Origin: Lottiidibacillus patelloidae
GTDB lineage: Bacteria; Bacillota; Bacilli; Bacillales; SA5d-4
Direction of reading: 5' to 3'
Length of the DNA stretch: 64,000 nucleotides
Assembly (NCBI RefSeq): GCF_002262935.1
Contig: NZ_NPIA01000006.1
Location: 124,001 to 188,000 of the forward strand
Part shown: one piece after another, positions 1 through 8,629 of the stretch
Numbering within the stretch: position 1 is the stretch's first letter
How the letters are laid out: every line of letters starts with the position of its first letter
The notes under the pieces: generated by a model
The model's input: only the letters and a program-made list of their open reading frames with translations
What the model was told of the DNA's origin: nothing
The model's database searches: none
Position numbers and translations under genes: made by a program

Positions 1-1237
1 AATGTGCTTTATCATGTTTATTGTTGTGCATACAACAAATAGCATATGCTAAATAAAATTCAAATTGTAATTCTTCATATAAACCAGATAAATCCCTAGT
101 GGCGATATTAAAACATTGGTACGCATCGTTCCATTTTTGTTCTTGCATATATGCTAATCCTTTATAATAGTTCGCTTTCGCTCTGTCTCTAATTGATAAC
201 GTACGATCAGCAAGTAGACTATCAAACTGATTGTGTGCTGAATGAAAATTGTTGTAAGATTTCGACATTCTGCCGGACTGCAATATTAGGTCTTGATATT
301 GCCTTCTATAGTTACCATTTTCCGGTCGACAATTTATAAGTTTTTTATAGATATTTAATTTATGTTTGGTGGCGGAAATTCCGCGAAAATTCCGCTCGAT
401 GATAGAAATGTTTTGTAATAATGCTTTTTCAAATTTATCAATTACTTCTTCGTTTTCTGGTTGAAGTTTAAATAGCGTTTGATATATTGATACGAGCAAA
501 TAAACTAGCTGTTCTTCGTTAGAAACATCCGATAAAACAAACTGTTCCATCGACTGCATAAATTCGATGTATTTGTTTTTAATTTGCTTATTGCTTGAGT
601 AGATCTTATTCACTTCGGATAAGGATACTTGAATATTTTCATAGTCTTGCAATGTTAATGTACATGAAAAGTCTATGCGATTGTAAAGTAACATTGCAAG
701 TGTGTCACTATATTTCACATGTAAGTTTAACTTATGAAGTCTCCTTAATATCACTTCTATTTGCATAAGTTCATTTTCATTTTTGGTCGCTTTATCGCAA
801 CAATTTTTCGGTTGATCGAACACCGATAAGAAGTATTCAGGAAAGTTTTCTGTTTGTAATATTAAAGTGATCATCTCTAGGCGATGGTTATTAGTATTAA
901 CATTTAAATTAGTATATAGGTATTTGATATATTCATTTTCCACTGTTTTACTATTAGAAAGTATGACGAGCTCTCGGTAAATATGTAATTTACTTTCTGA
1001 GGTAACTACTCCAAGCTTCTTTTTTAGGATATATGCAAGCGTTTGTTTTGCAATTTTATGGTTAAGTTCTATTTTTAAAAATTCTCTAGTGTTTTTCTCT
1101 ACCCGCTGAATATAGTCTCCTATAGTAATTTCCTCATCCCGCTCTAATTTGTAAAGATGTGTATTGTATTTCTCTCTTAACTGCCAATTTGCTGGATCAT
1201 CTGTAATAAACTTTTCGAAATCACCTATATTTTCCAT
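1..1237 (-). CDS. TPR-type helical receptor, AimR-like (partial, C-terminus off window)
   Basis: The frame is open from an ATG at 1237 to the window edge (412 codons) and has no stop, so the C-terminus is missing. Upstream on the minus strand is a strong GAGGAGGG site about five bases before the ATG. The protein is all-helical, charged and repetitive, with TPR-like pairs in the last 150 residues (for example YYKGLAYMQEQKWNDAYQCF). It has no signal peptide. A stretch near residues 100-140 (EYIKYLYTNLNVNT followed by a helix rich in aromatics) resembles my memory of the arbitrium receptor AimR (LMKDYCLNLDVKT), and overall size fits that family. No canonical N-terminal XRE helix-turn-helix is obvious. 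The cognate peptide gene, if any, would lie outside the window. It could also be an unrelated TPR protein; the coding call is firm, the family call is tentative. Confidence 0.75.
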   Translation of the reverse strand, partial: MENIGDFEKFITDDPANWQLREKYNTHLYKLERDEEITIGDYIQRVEKNTREFLKIELNHKIAKQTLAYILKKKLGVVTSESKLHIYRELVILSNSKTVENEYIKYLYTNLNVNTNNHRLEMITLILQTENFPEYFLSVFDQPKNCCDKATKNENELMQIEVILRRLHKLNLHVKYSDTLAMLLYNRIDFSCTLTLQDYENIQVSLSEVNKIYSSNKQIKNKYIEFMQSMEQFVLSDVSNEEQLVYLLVSIYQTLFKLQPENEEVIDKFEKALLQNISIIERNFRGISATKHKLNIYKKLINCRPENGNYRRQYQDLILQSGRMSKSYNNFHSAHNQFDSLLADRTLSIRDRAKANYYKGLAYMQEQKWNDAYQCFNIATRDLSGLYEELQFEFYLAYAICCMHNNKHDKAH

Positions 1238-1368
1238 ATTAACCCTCCTCGTTTTTTTGAGCTAGTACATATGTGCTAATAAACGTATACTACAAAAATT
1301 CTAGATTTATGAATAAAAGGGGTTGTTTTTACATATTTAAAATTGAATAGATCTAAGGGGGGATAATT

Positions 1369-1884
1369 TTGAGACTAATAACTAGTAATGATGAAATTTC
1401 ACTATGTCAATTGCTATTAAAACAAAAACTGAAAGAAGGAAAATTTGAAGAGATTACATTAGATAGATTTGTATATCCTGGAGGGTATGAACCAAATGCA
1501 ACACTTCTTTGGAATAGTAGTATGAACATATGGTACTATTACAAAAAATTATTTCATCCAGATTATAAATATTGGAATACATTTGGAATTGAAAAACCTT
1601 TCCAAGGAATGTCTACGACTTGTGAAGTTAATGTTCCTTTATATGGAGAGCGTAAAACGCAAGGATTGTTTGCTGCTAAAGGTGATAAAGTTTTTCTTTT
1701 ACATCGCGGGAAAAGGATGGGAGGAACAGGTGTCAACGCCGAAGTTATTGCAAACCATTTTGCACAATATAACCATCCAACTAAAGAACTTGATGGTAAT
1801 AAATTATTGCTTGTTGGTGAGCTCACTTCAGATAATTTCCTAGAGCAATTACATACATTTATTAAAAGACAGAATGAGTTGTAG
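1369..1884 (+). CDS. Conserved hypothetical protein, 171 aa
   Basis: It starts at TTG 1369 behind an AAGGGGGGA ribosome site and ends before a hairpin shared with the convergent gene. It has no signal peptide or membrane segment. The sequence is rich in aromatics (WNSSMNIWYYYKKLF) with a central motif KVFLLHRGKRMGGTGVN followed by a short helix. That motif vaguely recalls the LVHRGKIGGGR segment of some restriction-type N-terminal domains, but I do not recognise the family. It is divergent from the TPR receptor at 1237; the two share a 131 bp intergenic region, so co-regulation is possible. Function unknown. Confidence 0.75.
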   Translation: MRLITSNDEISLCQLLLKQKLKEGKFEEITLDRFVYPGGYEPNATLLWNSSMNIWYYYKKLFHPDYKYWNTFGIEKPFQGMSTTCEVNVPLYGERKTQGLFAAKGDKVFLLHRGKRMGGTGVNAEVIANHFAQYNHPTKELDGNKLLLVGELTSDNFLEQLHTFIKRQNEL

Positions 1885-1897
1885 GACGGATTTCTTT

Positions 1898-1913
1898 GGG
1901 TGCCTGTCACTTC
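1898..1913 (+). repeat. Short dispersed repeat, GTGCCTGTCACTTC family (copy 1)
   Basis: The 16-mer reads GGGTGCCTGTCACTTC, just after the stop of the 1369 gene. The core recurs at 3014, 5261, 5351 and 5381 and nowhere else that I saw in the window. Confidence 0.75.
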
Positions 1914-1952
1914 AAAAAAGGTAGAAAATCATCTAAGATTCTCTACCTTTTA
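1914..1952. terminator. Bidirectional intrinsic terminator
   Basis: An AAAAAGGTAGA arm and a TCTACCTTTT arm flank a roughly 15-base loop, with A-run and T-run on both sides. It sits between the convergent genes ending at 1884 (+) and 1979 (-). Confidence 0.75.
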
Positions 1953-1978
1953 AAATATGGTGATGTATGTTTTGAAAC

Positions 1979-2929
1979 TTACTCACTTGCAATGAAATAT
2001 TCATTTAAAAATGCCGCCCAAGTTTCATGTCCTTTTTCACTAGGTGCGCTGCCATCTTCATTTAAGTATGGAAAGATTTCTCTTGTTTGGTGATCTGGCC
2101 AAGCAGTCCAATGATTAAGGTATGTGTAGTTCATTTCTTCTGCATATGCTTGTAACGCTTCAATTTCCTTCGGGTACCAGTATGCGTTATAGATCGGGTG
2201 CGATGGTTGAATTAAGAAAGAAACATCTGGTAATTCCGTTGTTATATCATTGATAATCGTCGTAAGATTTTCGAGGGTATGCTCTACTCGGACTGTACCA
2301 TTATCGCGGAACATGAAAGGTTCAAAAATGATGATGTCAGGGTTCAGGTCGTAAACTACTTCATACATGGCTTCGTTTACAACTTCCATCGAATTCTTTT
2401 TACCAAAACTAGCAACTGTTACTTCAAACGTATTCTCTCCGTAAGCGCTGATCAGCTCCTCGCCTAAAAGTGCAGGCCAACCTGTATCTTCAGGAGAGGT
2501 AGACTCAGATCCCATTGCTACAATTTTAATTGTTTCTGAGTAGAAAAGTTTTTTAATAACTTTCTTTTGGAGTTGTTCTGGGAGGTTAGCAACCATCCAG
2601 GCGATTTGTTCATCTGTTAGTCTAGATTCATTCTCGCCTTCACCAGTTGAACCATCGTCTTCGGTTGAATCGTCTCCGTCATTTTCAGCAGTTTTGTTGC
2701 TAGAATCCTCTTCCTCTTTATTAGTAGATTCCGTATCATCATCGCTTGAAGGAGTATTATCCACTGTATCTTTGTCCGAATCGTCCTTTTCATTTTCCTC
2801 ATTAGACATTTCAATTGCTTTTGTTGCTCGTTCATTAATTTCACTTAATTTATTCTCGTAATGAAAGTGACCAATAACAATAATTAGCAGGCCAAGTGCA
2901 GCGAAAACGATTGCAATAATATTCTTCAT
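1979..2929 (-). CDS. SGNH/GDSL-family hydrolase, membrane-anchored
   Basis: 316 aa. Residues 5-22 form an N-terminal anchor (IIAIVFAALGLLIIVIG). A strongly acidic Asp/Glu/Ser/Thr-rich linker (about 40-105) follows, then a catalytic domain. Block I is present as VAMGSESTSPEDTGWPALL, with the nucleophile Ser in GSES. The C-terminal Asp/His pair of block V is likely near SEKGHETWAAFLNEYF. Bacillus members of this family are secreted or membrane-bound esterase-like enzymes; the substrate is not known, and cell-wall polymer deacetylation is only a possibility. The ATG at 2929 has an AGAGGAGAAAATTGGA leader. The unstructured acidic spacer would hold the enzyme away from the membrane. It is transcribed away from the propeller/CWB2 gene. 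Confidence 0.85.
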   Translation of the reverse strand: MKNIIAIVFAALGLLIIVIGHFHYENKLSEINERATKAIEMSNEENEKDDSDKDTVDNTPSSDDDTESTNKEEEDSSNKTAENDGDDSTEDDGSTGEGENESRLTDEQIAWMVANLPEQLQKKVIKKLFYSETIKIVAMGSESTSPEDTGWPALLGEELISAYGENTFEVTVASFGKKNSMEVVNEAMYEVVYDLNPDIIIFEPFMFRDNGTVRVEHTLENLTTIINDITTELPDVSFLIQPSHPIYNAYWYPKEIEALQAYAEEMNYTYLNHWTAWPDHQTREIFPYLNEDGSAPSEKGHETWAAFLNEYFIASE

Positions 2930-3013
2930 TCCAATTTTCTCCTCTTATAGTATTCATTACTATAATGATAGCCTTAGAAAATACAAAATTCAACAAATAG
3001 TGCAAAAACAAAT

Positions 3014-3090
3014 GGTGCCTGACACTTCGCAGGATTTGTCGAAATAAATAACCAGTTCAAGCTCTAGAAAAGAGTCGGGGCTGTTATTTT
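3014..3090 (+). repeat. Composite repeat A: GTGCCTGACACTTC core plus CCAGTTCAAGCTCT hairpin
   Basis: This unit runs core, then TTTGTCGAAATAAATA, then an imperfect hairpin CCAGTTCAAGCTCT..AGAGTCGGGGCTG and a T-run. The same order occurs at 5261..5340. Here it sits between divergent genes, where no transcript obviously needs terminating, so it behaves like a transposed unit and not like a gene-specific terminator. The rest of 2930-3283 has the leader of the 3284 gene, including AT-rich promoter-like sequence and an AAGGAG site. Confidence 0.65.
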
Positions 3091-3283
3091 ATAAATTATT
3101 GATTACATATGTACTAAACGCACAAAAATATGAGTCTATGATTTCCCGAATCAAGGTAAGAACGTTACCTGCGATTGTAATTTTAAAATGAGTGACATAG
3201 GATTAATTGACTAATTATGTATAATTATGTAATGTAGTAATTAGTTTTAAAAATTCAAAAAATTACATAATAAGGAGAATTTC

Positions 3284-5260
3284 ATGTTAAAGAAAAGTAG
3301 TTTAGTATTTTTATCATTTATTTTACTAGTTGCATTACTTCCTTCTAGTATTACGGCTAACAATGCAACGCTAGAAACGGAACAAGTCTTTCAAATTAAT
3401 TGTGATGGAGCTATGTGGGAGTGTAGCGGTGAACTTCTAATAGGATCAGATAACACAATTTATTCAATAACAGACCACTCGTCACTTGTCCAAGCTATTC
3501 ACCCTAACGGAACTTTACTTTGGGAGAAGAGTGTTGGAAATGAGAGTGTTTATTATCAATATCGCTCTAAAATAGATAGTCAAGATAATCTCTACATAAC
3601 TTACGAAAAAGATGACGTAAATGGATTAGTAGCTCTTACTAAAGATGGAGTTGAAAAGTGGAACTACTCACTAGGTTTATATCCTTCGAAAATCTATTTA
3701 AGTGAAGATGAAAAAATCGTTTATCTTTCTGACAATGAGAATGGAAAAATAGTTGCTTTAAATAGTGATGATGGATCAATTGTCTTTGAGAAGTCTCACC
3801 CTAGTGGGTTTGAAATAAGAGCAATTTCGAACCATGATGATTCACTTATCGTATCTACAATGAATTCAATTGCTTCATATAATGGAACGACTGGTGAAAA
3901 GGTATGGGAGAAAACGGTTGGGGTAGATCCTTCTTTCATAAACGTTGTTGTTTCATCTGATGGCAATATTTCTTTCTTAGGTGAGAGAAATGTTATTTCC
4001 TTAGATGCTAACGGAAATGAATTATGGAGACATCCTGTAAACGAAGGAGAAACAATGTATATGAGCATTCAAGTTGCTCCTAATAATGATGTCATTCTTC
4101 CTGTAAGGGGTCCTGAAACACTACGTTTTAATGCTCAAGGTGAAAAGATAACAATCCCTCATTATAATATGGACAAAATTTTCTTTGGGAAAAAAGGTGT
4201 ATATTTTATAAATAGAGGTGCATCAAGGGAATTTGTTGCACTTGATCCTACAACTTGGGAAGTTATTAATAAGGTAGATTTTAATGAATCTCCACCACAT
4301 AGTACTTGGGGGAAAAACGGCAAAATATACTTTAATACACATGATGGAAGAATTATTTCTATTGATGTAGATGACTATGAATTAAATCAGTCTAAGGATG
4401 TAACGCGTATAAAAGGTTCATCTCGTTACGGAACAGCTGTAGAGATTTCGAAACAAGGATGGGAAACAGCTAACACTGTAATCATTGCTCGTGGAGATAA
4501 CTATCCAGATGCATTAGTAGGAACACCGCTTGCTTTTAAACTAGATGCACCAATCTTATTAACTAAAACTAGTAAACTACCAGCAGAAACAAAAGCTGAA
4601 ATTGAGCGTTTAGGTGCAACTAATGTTATTATCCTCGGTGGAACTGGTGCAGTTGAAGAAAGTGTACAAACAGAATTAGAAAATATGAATTTACAAGTAC
4701 GCCGCATTGCTGGTAAGTCTCGTTACGAAACAGCAGCACTAATTGCAGCTGAGGTTGGGACTTCGAATACTGCTGTAATTGCATATGGTGGGAACTTCCC
4801 GGATGCCCTAGCAGTTGCTTCATACGCTGCACAAAATGGCTACCCAATCCTATTGACGAGAAAAAGTTCCCTTCCAGCAGAAACAAGTAGCGCTTTAATG
4901 GGTGTAGATAACACATTTGTTATCGGTGGTACTGGAGTTATTTATGATACGGTATTAGCTGAACTACCTAACCCAACAAGGATTTCAGGTAAAAGTCGTT
5001 TTGACACGGCTTATCAAGTAATTAAAACGTTTCAAACTCCTGTAACCAATGCAATTGTAGCAACGGGAATAAATTTCCCAGATGCACTTACAGGTTCTGT
5101 ACTAGCAGCTAAACTAAATGCTCCATTAATGTTAGTTAGACAAAATAGTATCCCGGCTGAAATGCAAACATTAATCTCTGAGATGGGGTTAGATTCATTT
5201 ACTATTCTTGGAGGAACAGGTGCAGTAAGTGAGGACGTAATTGACGATCTTCCACGCTAA
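3284..5260 (+). CDS. Secreted beta-propeller protein with three C-terminal CWB2 domains
   Basis: 658 aa, preceded by AAGGAGAATTTC. Residues 1-25 are a signal peptide (core LVFLSFILLVALLPSS, cleavage near ITA-NN). Residues about 30-370 are a PQQ-like/WD-type propeller with repeated W and DG motifs (LLWEKSVG, VEKWNYSLG, KVWEKTVG, ELWRHPVN). Residues about 375-658 are three type-2 cell-wall-binding repeats, each opening with a RIxGxSRYxTA motif (GSSRYGTAVEIS, GKSRYETAALIA, GKSRFDTAYQVI) and holding an NxPDAL block and an LGGTGAV block. In Clostridioides CWB2 triplets bind an anionic wall polymer noncovalently; the same role is inferred here. Propeller ligand unknown. The 41260 gene has the same two parts in reverse order. 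Confidence 0.9.
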   Translation: MLKKSSLVFLSFILLVALLPSSITANNATLETEQVFQINCDGAMWECSGELLIGSDNTIYSITDHSSLVQAIHPNGTLLWEKSVGNESVYYQYRSKIDSQDNLYITYEKDDVNGLVALTKDGVEKWNYSLGLYPSKIYLSEDEKIVYLSDNENGKIVALNSDDGSIVFEKSHPSGFEIRAISNHDDSLIVSTMNSIASYNGTTGEKVWEKTVGVDPSFINVVVSSDGNISFLGERNVISLDANGNELWRHPVNEGETMYMSIQVAPNNDVILPVRGPETLRFNAQGEKITIPHYNMDKIFFGKKGVYFINRGASREFVALDPTTWEVINKVDFNESPPHSTWGKNGKIYFNTHDGRIISIDVDDYELNQSKDVTRIKGSSRYGTAVEISKQGWETANTVIIARGDNYPDALVGTPLAFKLDAPILLTKTSKLPAETKAEIERLGATNVIILGGTGAVEESVQTELENMNLQVRRIAGKSRYETAALIAAEVGTSNTAVIAYGGNFPDALAVASYAAQNGYPILLTRKSSLPAETSSALMGVDNTFVIGGTGVIYDTVLAELPNPTRISGKSRFDTAYQVIKTFQTPVTNAIVATGINFPDALTGSVLAAKLNAPLMLVRQNSIPAEMQTLISEMGLDSFTILGGTGAVSEDVIDDLPR

Positions 5261-5340
5261 GTGCCTGTCACTTCCCGAGAGTTGTCGAATAAAATACCAG
5301 TTCAAGCTCTTAAGAAATAGAGTTTGGACTGGTTTTTATT
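5261..5340 (+). repeat. Composite repeat B, acting as terminator after the CWB2 gene
   Basis: It begins directly after the TAA of the preceding gene: GTGCCTGTCACTTC, then GTTGTCGAATAAAATA, then the hairpin ACCAGTTCAAGCTCT..AGAGTTTGGACTGGT and TTTTTATTT. It is a good intrinsic terminator for 3284..5260 and matches composite repeat A over most of its length. Confidence 0.75.
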
Positions 5341-5350
5341 TAAATCATAT

Positions 5351-5365
5351 GGTGCCTGTCACTTC
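5351..5365 (+). repeat. Dispersed repeat GTGCCTGTCACTTC (copy 4)
   Basis: GGTGCCTGTCACTTC in the leader of the polymerase gene, 16 bases before the next partial copy. Confidence 0.7.
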
Positions 5366-5380
5366 TCGATATTTACGATG

Positions 5381-5394
5381 GGGGTGCCTGTCAC
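5381..5394 (+). repeat. Dispersed repeat GTGCCTGTCAC (copy 5, shorter)
   Basis: GGGGTGCCTGTCAC, which diverges after the core (CTGTAT). Three copies fall within 135 bases, so local duplication of the core is likely. Confidence 0.65.
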
Positions 5395-5446
5395 CTGTAT
5401 ATATAGTAAAATGAGAGTACAATATACAGGAGAGAAGGTACTAGCT

Positions 5447-6757
5447 ATGCAGTTGAATAAAGAAATAAAGTTCCATGAGGCGATCTACTTTACGCTAGTA
5501 GGCTTTATTATGCTTTTTCCTTTCTTAATTTATCCAATAAAGGATATCTATTATTCTACTTTTTATAAGTTTAATTATTTTGTGATTTTTATTCTTTTCC
5601 TCTGGTTATTAGTAGTTTTTCGCTTGTATAAAGAGAAGCAATATCCTAATTTCTTTCAATCAACAGGGGATAAACTAGCCATTTCGTTTTTAACATTAGC
5701 CTTGTTGTCAACACTCTTTTCACATGACCCAGTAACAGCATTTCAAGGAAGTTATTCGAAATATCATGGTTTTCTTTCTTGGTTTTGTTACATATCTCTT
5801 TTTATCTTTTCCTATCACTTTATTCCTGTAAATAAACTCGTTAAAGTTGTAAGAATGATTGTTTATACATCGTTTATTGTAGGTATCTATGGCATCATTC
5901 AGCACTTTTTTGTAGGGATTATTGATAGTGAAAGAAAAGGAGCTAGATTTGTAAGCAGTTGGGGACTCTTTGATAATCCAAACCACTTTGGCTCATACTT
6001 AGTCATAATGCTTATTCTCTCTTTAGGTTTGTTTCTTGTGGCGAATAGTTGGAAACAAAGGAGTATCAATGGAGTTATAAGTTGTACGCTGTTTGTTTCT
6101 CTTTTGTATACAGTAAATCGTGGTGGGTGGATTGCTGCGTTTATTGGCACTGTTATTCTTACTATATTAGTAGTTTGGAAAAATAAACATTTGTGGAAAC
6201 CCTGGTTAGTTTTGATGGTTAGCTTTCTATTTTTATTCGTTATTGTCAATGTAACAGAAAATAATTTTGTTAATGATCGAGTTGCTAGTGTAGGCAGTGA
6301 TGTGAATGCGGTCGTTACACAAGCTGAACAGGAAGATCAAGCGGGTTCAAATCGCTGGGGGATATGGAAAAGGACGGTACCACTGATAAGTGAGTATTAC
6401 TTAATTGGTTCCGGCCCTAGCACCTTTTCAAATGTATTCCCATACCATTCACACGATGAAAGATATGCAATAGATAACTCTCATAATGAGTATTTGGAAA
6501 TAGGTTTCTCGATGGGGATACCTGCGCTAATTGTCTATGTTGCATTTATATTAACGATAGTAAGTGTCACTTTCTTAAAAGCTAGACAGCTAAAGGGGAA
6601 TGATGAAATTTTTGCTTACGTTTTAGCTGCAGTAATAATTAGTTATTCAATTAAACTAGTCTTTAATATAAGTGTTATTCCAGTAGCTCCATTCTTTTGG
6701 TTAATTTTAGGTATAGCGTATAAGTTGCCGACCACATCCAGGGATTTCTCAAATTAA
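5447..6757 (+). CDS. O-antigen ligase / Wzy-like polymerase family membrane protein
   Basis: 436 aa from the ATG at 5447, chosen because an AGGAGAGAAGG site ends 7 bases upstream. The in-frame ATGs further upstream lie in repeat DNA. About ten to eleven hydrophobic segments are visible. The large extracytoplasmic loop typical of Wzy_C proteins carries the motif ENRWGIWKRTVPLI-like (SNRWGIWKRTVPLISEY) and a conserved His in DNSHNEYLEIGFSMG. Such enzymes polymerise or ligate undecaprenyl-linked glycans at the outer face of the membrane. In Gram-positives they serve teichuronic-type or exopolysaccharide synthesis; substrate here unknown. No other glycan gene is adjacent, but UDP-glucose dehydrogenase lies at the far end of the window. 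Confidence 0.85.
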   Translation: MQLNKEIKFHEAIYFTLVGFIMLFPFLIYPIKDIYYSTFYKFNYFVIFILFLWLLVVFRLYKEKQYPNFFQSTGDKLAISFLTLALLSTLFSHDPVTAFQGSYSKYHGFLSWFCYISLFIFSYHFIPVNKLVKVVRMIVYTSFIVGIYGIIQHFFVGIIDSERKGARFVSSWGLFDNPNHFGSYLVIMLILSLGLFLVANSWKQRSINGVISCTLFVSLLYTVNRGGWIAAFIGTVILTILVVWKNKHLWKPWLVLMVSFLFLFVIVNVTENNFVNDRVASVGSDVNAVVTQAEQEDQAGSNRWGIWKRTVPLISEYYLIGSGPSTFSNVFPYHSHDERYAIDNSHNEYLEIGFSMGIPALIVYVAFILTIVSVTFLKARQLKGNDEIFAYVLAAVIISYSIKLVFNISVIPVAPFFWLILGIAYKLPTTSRDFSN

Positions 6758-6760
6758 AAA

Positions 6761-6805
6761 ACCAGTTCAAGCTCTAATTTAGAGTTTGGGCTGGTTTTTA
6801 TTTAT
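6761..6805 (+). terminator. Intrinsic terminator of the CCAGTTCAAGCTCT family
   Basis: ACCAGTTCAAGCTCT, loop AATTT, then AGAGTTTGGGCTGGT and a T-rich tail, three bases after the polymerase stop. It is the third member of the hairpin family at 3051 and 5295, here without the GTGCCTGTCACTTC core. The following 185 bases to the next gene are AT-rich with no other feature I can support. Confidence 0.8.
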
Positions 6806-6991
6806 TTTTTTGCTTGAAATACTCTATTTTCTTATAAGTAATGAATGTTATAAAGTTATTCGGTTATCCAATGTATGTTTCAAATAATTTCAGTGGGGGT
6901 ATATGTACAATAACTTAATTAATTCAAATTCAATAAAAACTTTTTTTACATGAGCTAAGTGCAATAAGGTATGTGCATTGGGAGGGAGAAT

Positions 6992-7693
6992 ATGAAGATC
7001 ATTGGTTCAACTATACTAATCATCATTGGATTTATGGCGACAATCATGTTATTAACTCGATCACCTGCATTAATGCTACTTTTACTAATTATAGGAGCAA
7101 TTCTATTAAAATTAATGAAACCGTCATTAAAAGGTTATTTAGGAGAATGGTATGTTAATTATAAGTTAAAGAGGCTTGGCGATATGTATACTGTCTTTCA
7201 TGATTTATACGTGCCAACAATAAACGGGAAAACAACACAAGTTGACCACATTGTTACATCTCCTTTTGGAATCTATGTAATTGAGACAAAAAACTATAGT
7301 GGATGGATCTACGGAAAGGAATACCAAAAATACTGGACACAAGTCCTATATAAGCGAAAAGAGAGATTATATAACCCTATTAGACAAAATTATGGCCATG
7401 TTCGTGCTGTAACTAAATTTCTTCAATTAAATGAAGGGAAATTACATTCCATCATAGTGTTCTCAACGAAAGCAAAACTAAAAGTTAAAGGGCACTTTAC
7501 ATCTGCGCATGTCACTACTATTCCAAAGTTAATGAAAGTGATCAAAAGTTTTGACCACTATATCATTAGTGATTATGAACTGAAAAAAATTAACAAAACA
7601 CTTGAAAATTTAAAAATAAAAGGTAAGAAAGAGAGGTATTTCATCAAAAAGAATCATAGGAAGGAAGTTAGAAGAAAGAGAAAGTTTTCCTAA
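6992..7693 (+). CDS. NERD domain (nuclease-related) membrane protein
   Basis: 233 aa from the ATG at 6992, which has a GGGAGGGAGAAT leader; the upstream in-frame ATG at 6971 overlaps that site. Residues 4-45 hold two hydrophobic helices (STILIIIGFMATIMLL, ALMLLLLIIGAILL). Residues about 50-165 are a NERD domain: GEWYVNYKLKRL, then the nuclease-fold core VDHIVTSPFGIYVIETKNY (Asp and Glu-x-Lys in restriction-enzyme-like spacing), then WTQVLY and NPIRQN. The C-terminus is very basic. NERD proteins are usually membrane- or kinase-linked and the nuclease activity is predicted from fold; substrate unknown. It is a single gene with its own spacing. Confidence 0.85.
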   Translation: MKIIGSTILIIIGFMATIMLLTRSPALMLLLLIIGAILLKLMKPSLKGYLGEWYVNYKLKRLGDMYTVFHDLYVPTINGKTTQVDHIVTSPFGIYVIETKNYSGWIYGKEYQKYWTQVLYKRKERLYNPIRQNYGHVRAVTKFLQLNEGKLHSIIVFSTKAKLKVKGHFTSAHVTTIPKLMKVIKSFDHYIISDYELKKINKTLENLKIKGKKERYFIKKNHRKEVRRKRKFS

Positions 7694-7754
7694 CTGGCCG
7701 TGAAAGCTGGCAATGTATGTTCTCAATCAACTTGCTATAATCTAAAGAAAAAAA

Positions 7755-7785
7755 GACTCTAATTTACTAGAGTCCCTTCTTTATT
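7755..7785. terminator. Bidirectional terminator
   Basis: GACTCT, 8-base loop, AGAGTC with an A-run on the left and CCTTCTTTATTTT on the right. It overlaps the stop of the minus gene at 7767 and also follows the NERD gene. Confidence 0.75.
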
Positions 7786-8354
7786 TTAACTATATAAACG
7801 GTTATACCAAATAGAAGTAGGATAACTCCACCTAACATATAATTAATATAATTTGTTGCAGTGTTTGGTAATTCAAAAAACTCACCAAGCTCTAATCCTT
7901 GTGCAATAAAAACGATATTGAACTTTGCTTCTAATCCTTGGTATTCATTTCCTAAATGTTCAGGGAAATGTATGGTTAGATAAAACTCATCTTTCTCCAT
8001 TGTCTTTAAATTTCTTGCTTCAAACCCATCAAAATCAGTCATTTTACCGGAATACAATAAACCTTTTGCATCACTAATTTCGATCATTAATTCGTTAAAT
8101 AATTTTTCCGAGCCAACGTCTTCAATTTGCATATTAAACTTAAATTCATCTTCTCCTGAGTTTTCAATAGCTATTGTTCTAGAGGCAGAATCGCCAGGTT
8201 TCATATTTTCTATAGTAAAAAGGATACTTTCGGGTAGTAATTTAATTTTTATTTCTGACTGAGTATTAGTATCTGCTGTAGCTAAAACTGGGCTAATGGT
8301 TATATGCAATAATACTAGAAAAACTAAGCCGAACATAAATAGAATTCTTCTCAC
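7767..8354 (-). CDS. Sortase-anchored surface protein with LPNTA signal
   Basis: 195 aa from GTG 8354 with an AGGGGTGTTACA site. An N-terminal signal peptide (FMFGLVFLVLLHITISPVLA, about 6-26) is followed by a beta-rich body of about 130 residues (ENMKPGDSASRTIAIENSG, typical of an Ig-like or WxL/TasA-type secreted fold). The C-terminus is a classic sorting signal: LPNTAT at about 162-167, a hydrophobic stretch (YMLGGVILLLFGITVYIV), then KIKKGL. LPNTA is the motif recognised by class D sortases (SrtC of Bacillus anthracis), which modify spore-forming cells. No sortase gene is in the window, so the enzyme must be encoded elsewhere. The exact role is unknown. Confidence 0.85.
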   Translation of the reverse strand: MRRILFMFGLVFLVLLHITISPVLATADTNTQSEIKIKLLPESILFTIENMKPGDSASRTIAIENSGEDEFKFNMQIEDVGSEKLFNELMIEISDAKGLLYSGKMTDFDGFEARNLKTMEKDEFYLTIHFPEHLGNEYQGLEAKFNIVFIAQGLELGEFFELPNTATNYINYMLGGVILLLFGITVYIVKIKKGL

Positions 8355-8629
8355 TGTAACACCCCTATATTTATCATTTTTAAGATTCTCCGAGTTTCTC
8401 TAGTAACGCAACATTTTATGTAACCCTATCCTATTCATTGCTTAGTATGGAAGGGGCATAACGACAATATCTACCTAACTATAAATATCACCTATTTATA
8501 CTGGAATTATACATTTCTATTAGCTGTTTAATGGTAGAATTTTTCCTAGTATTTCTCTGTGACTTTACAATATATTAGCTATGATTCACTAACAGAACTA
8601 TTACATTTGATCTATATAATAGAAAATAG

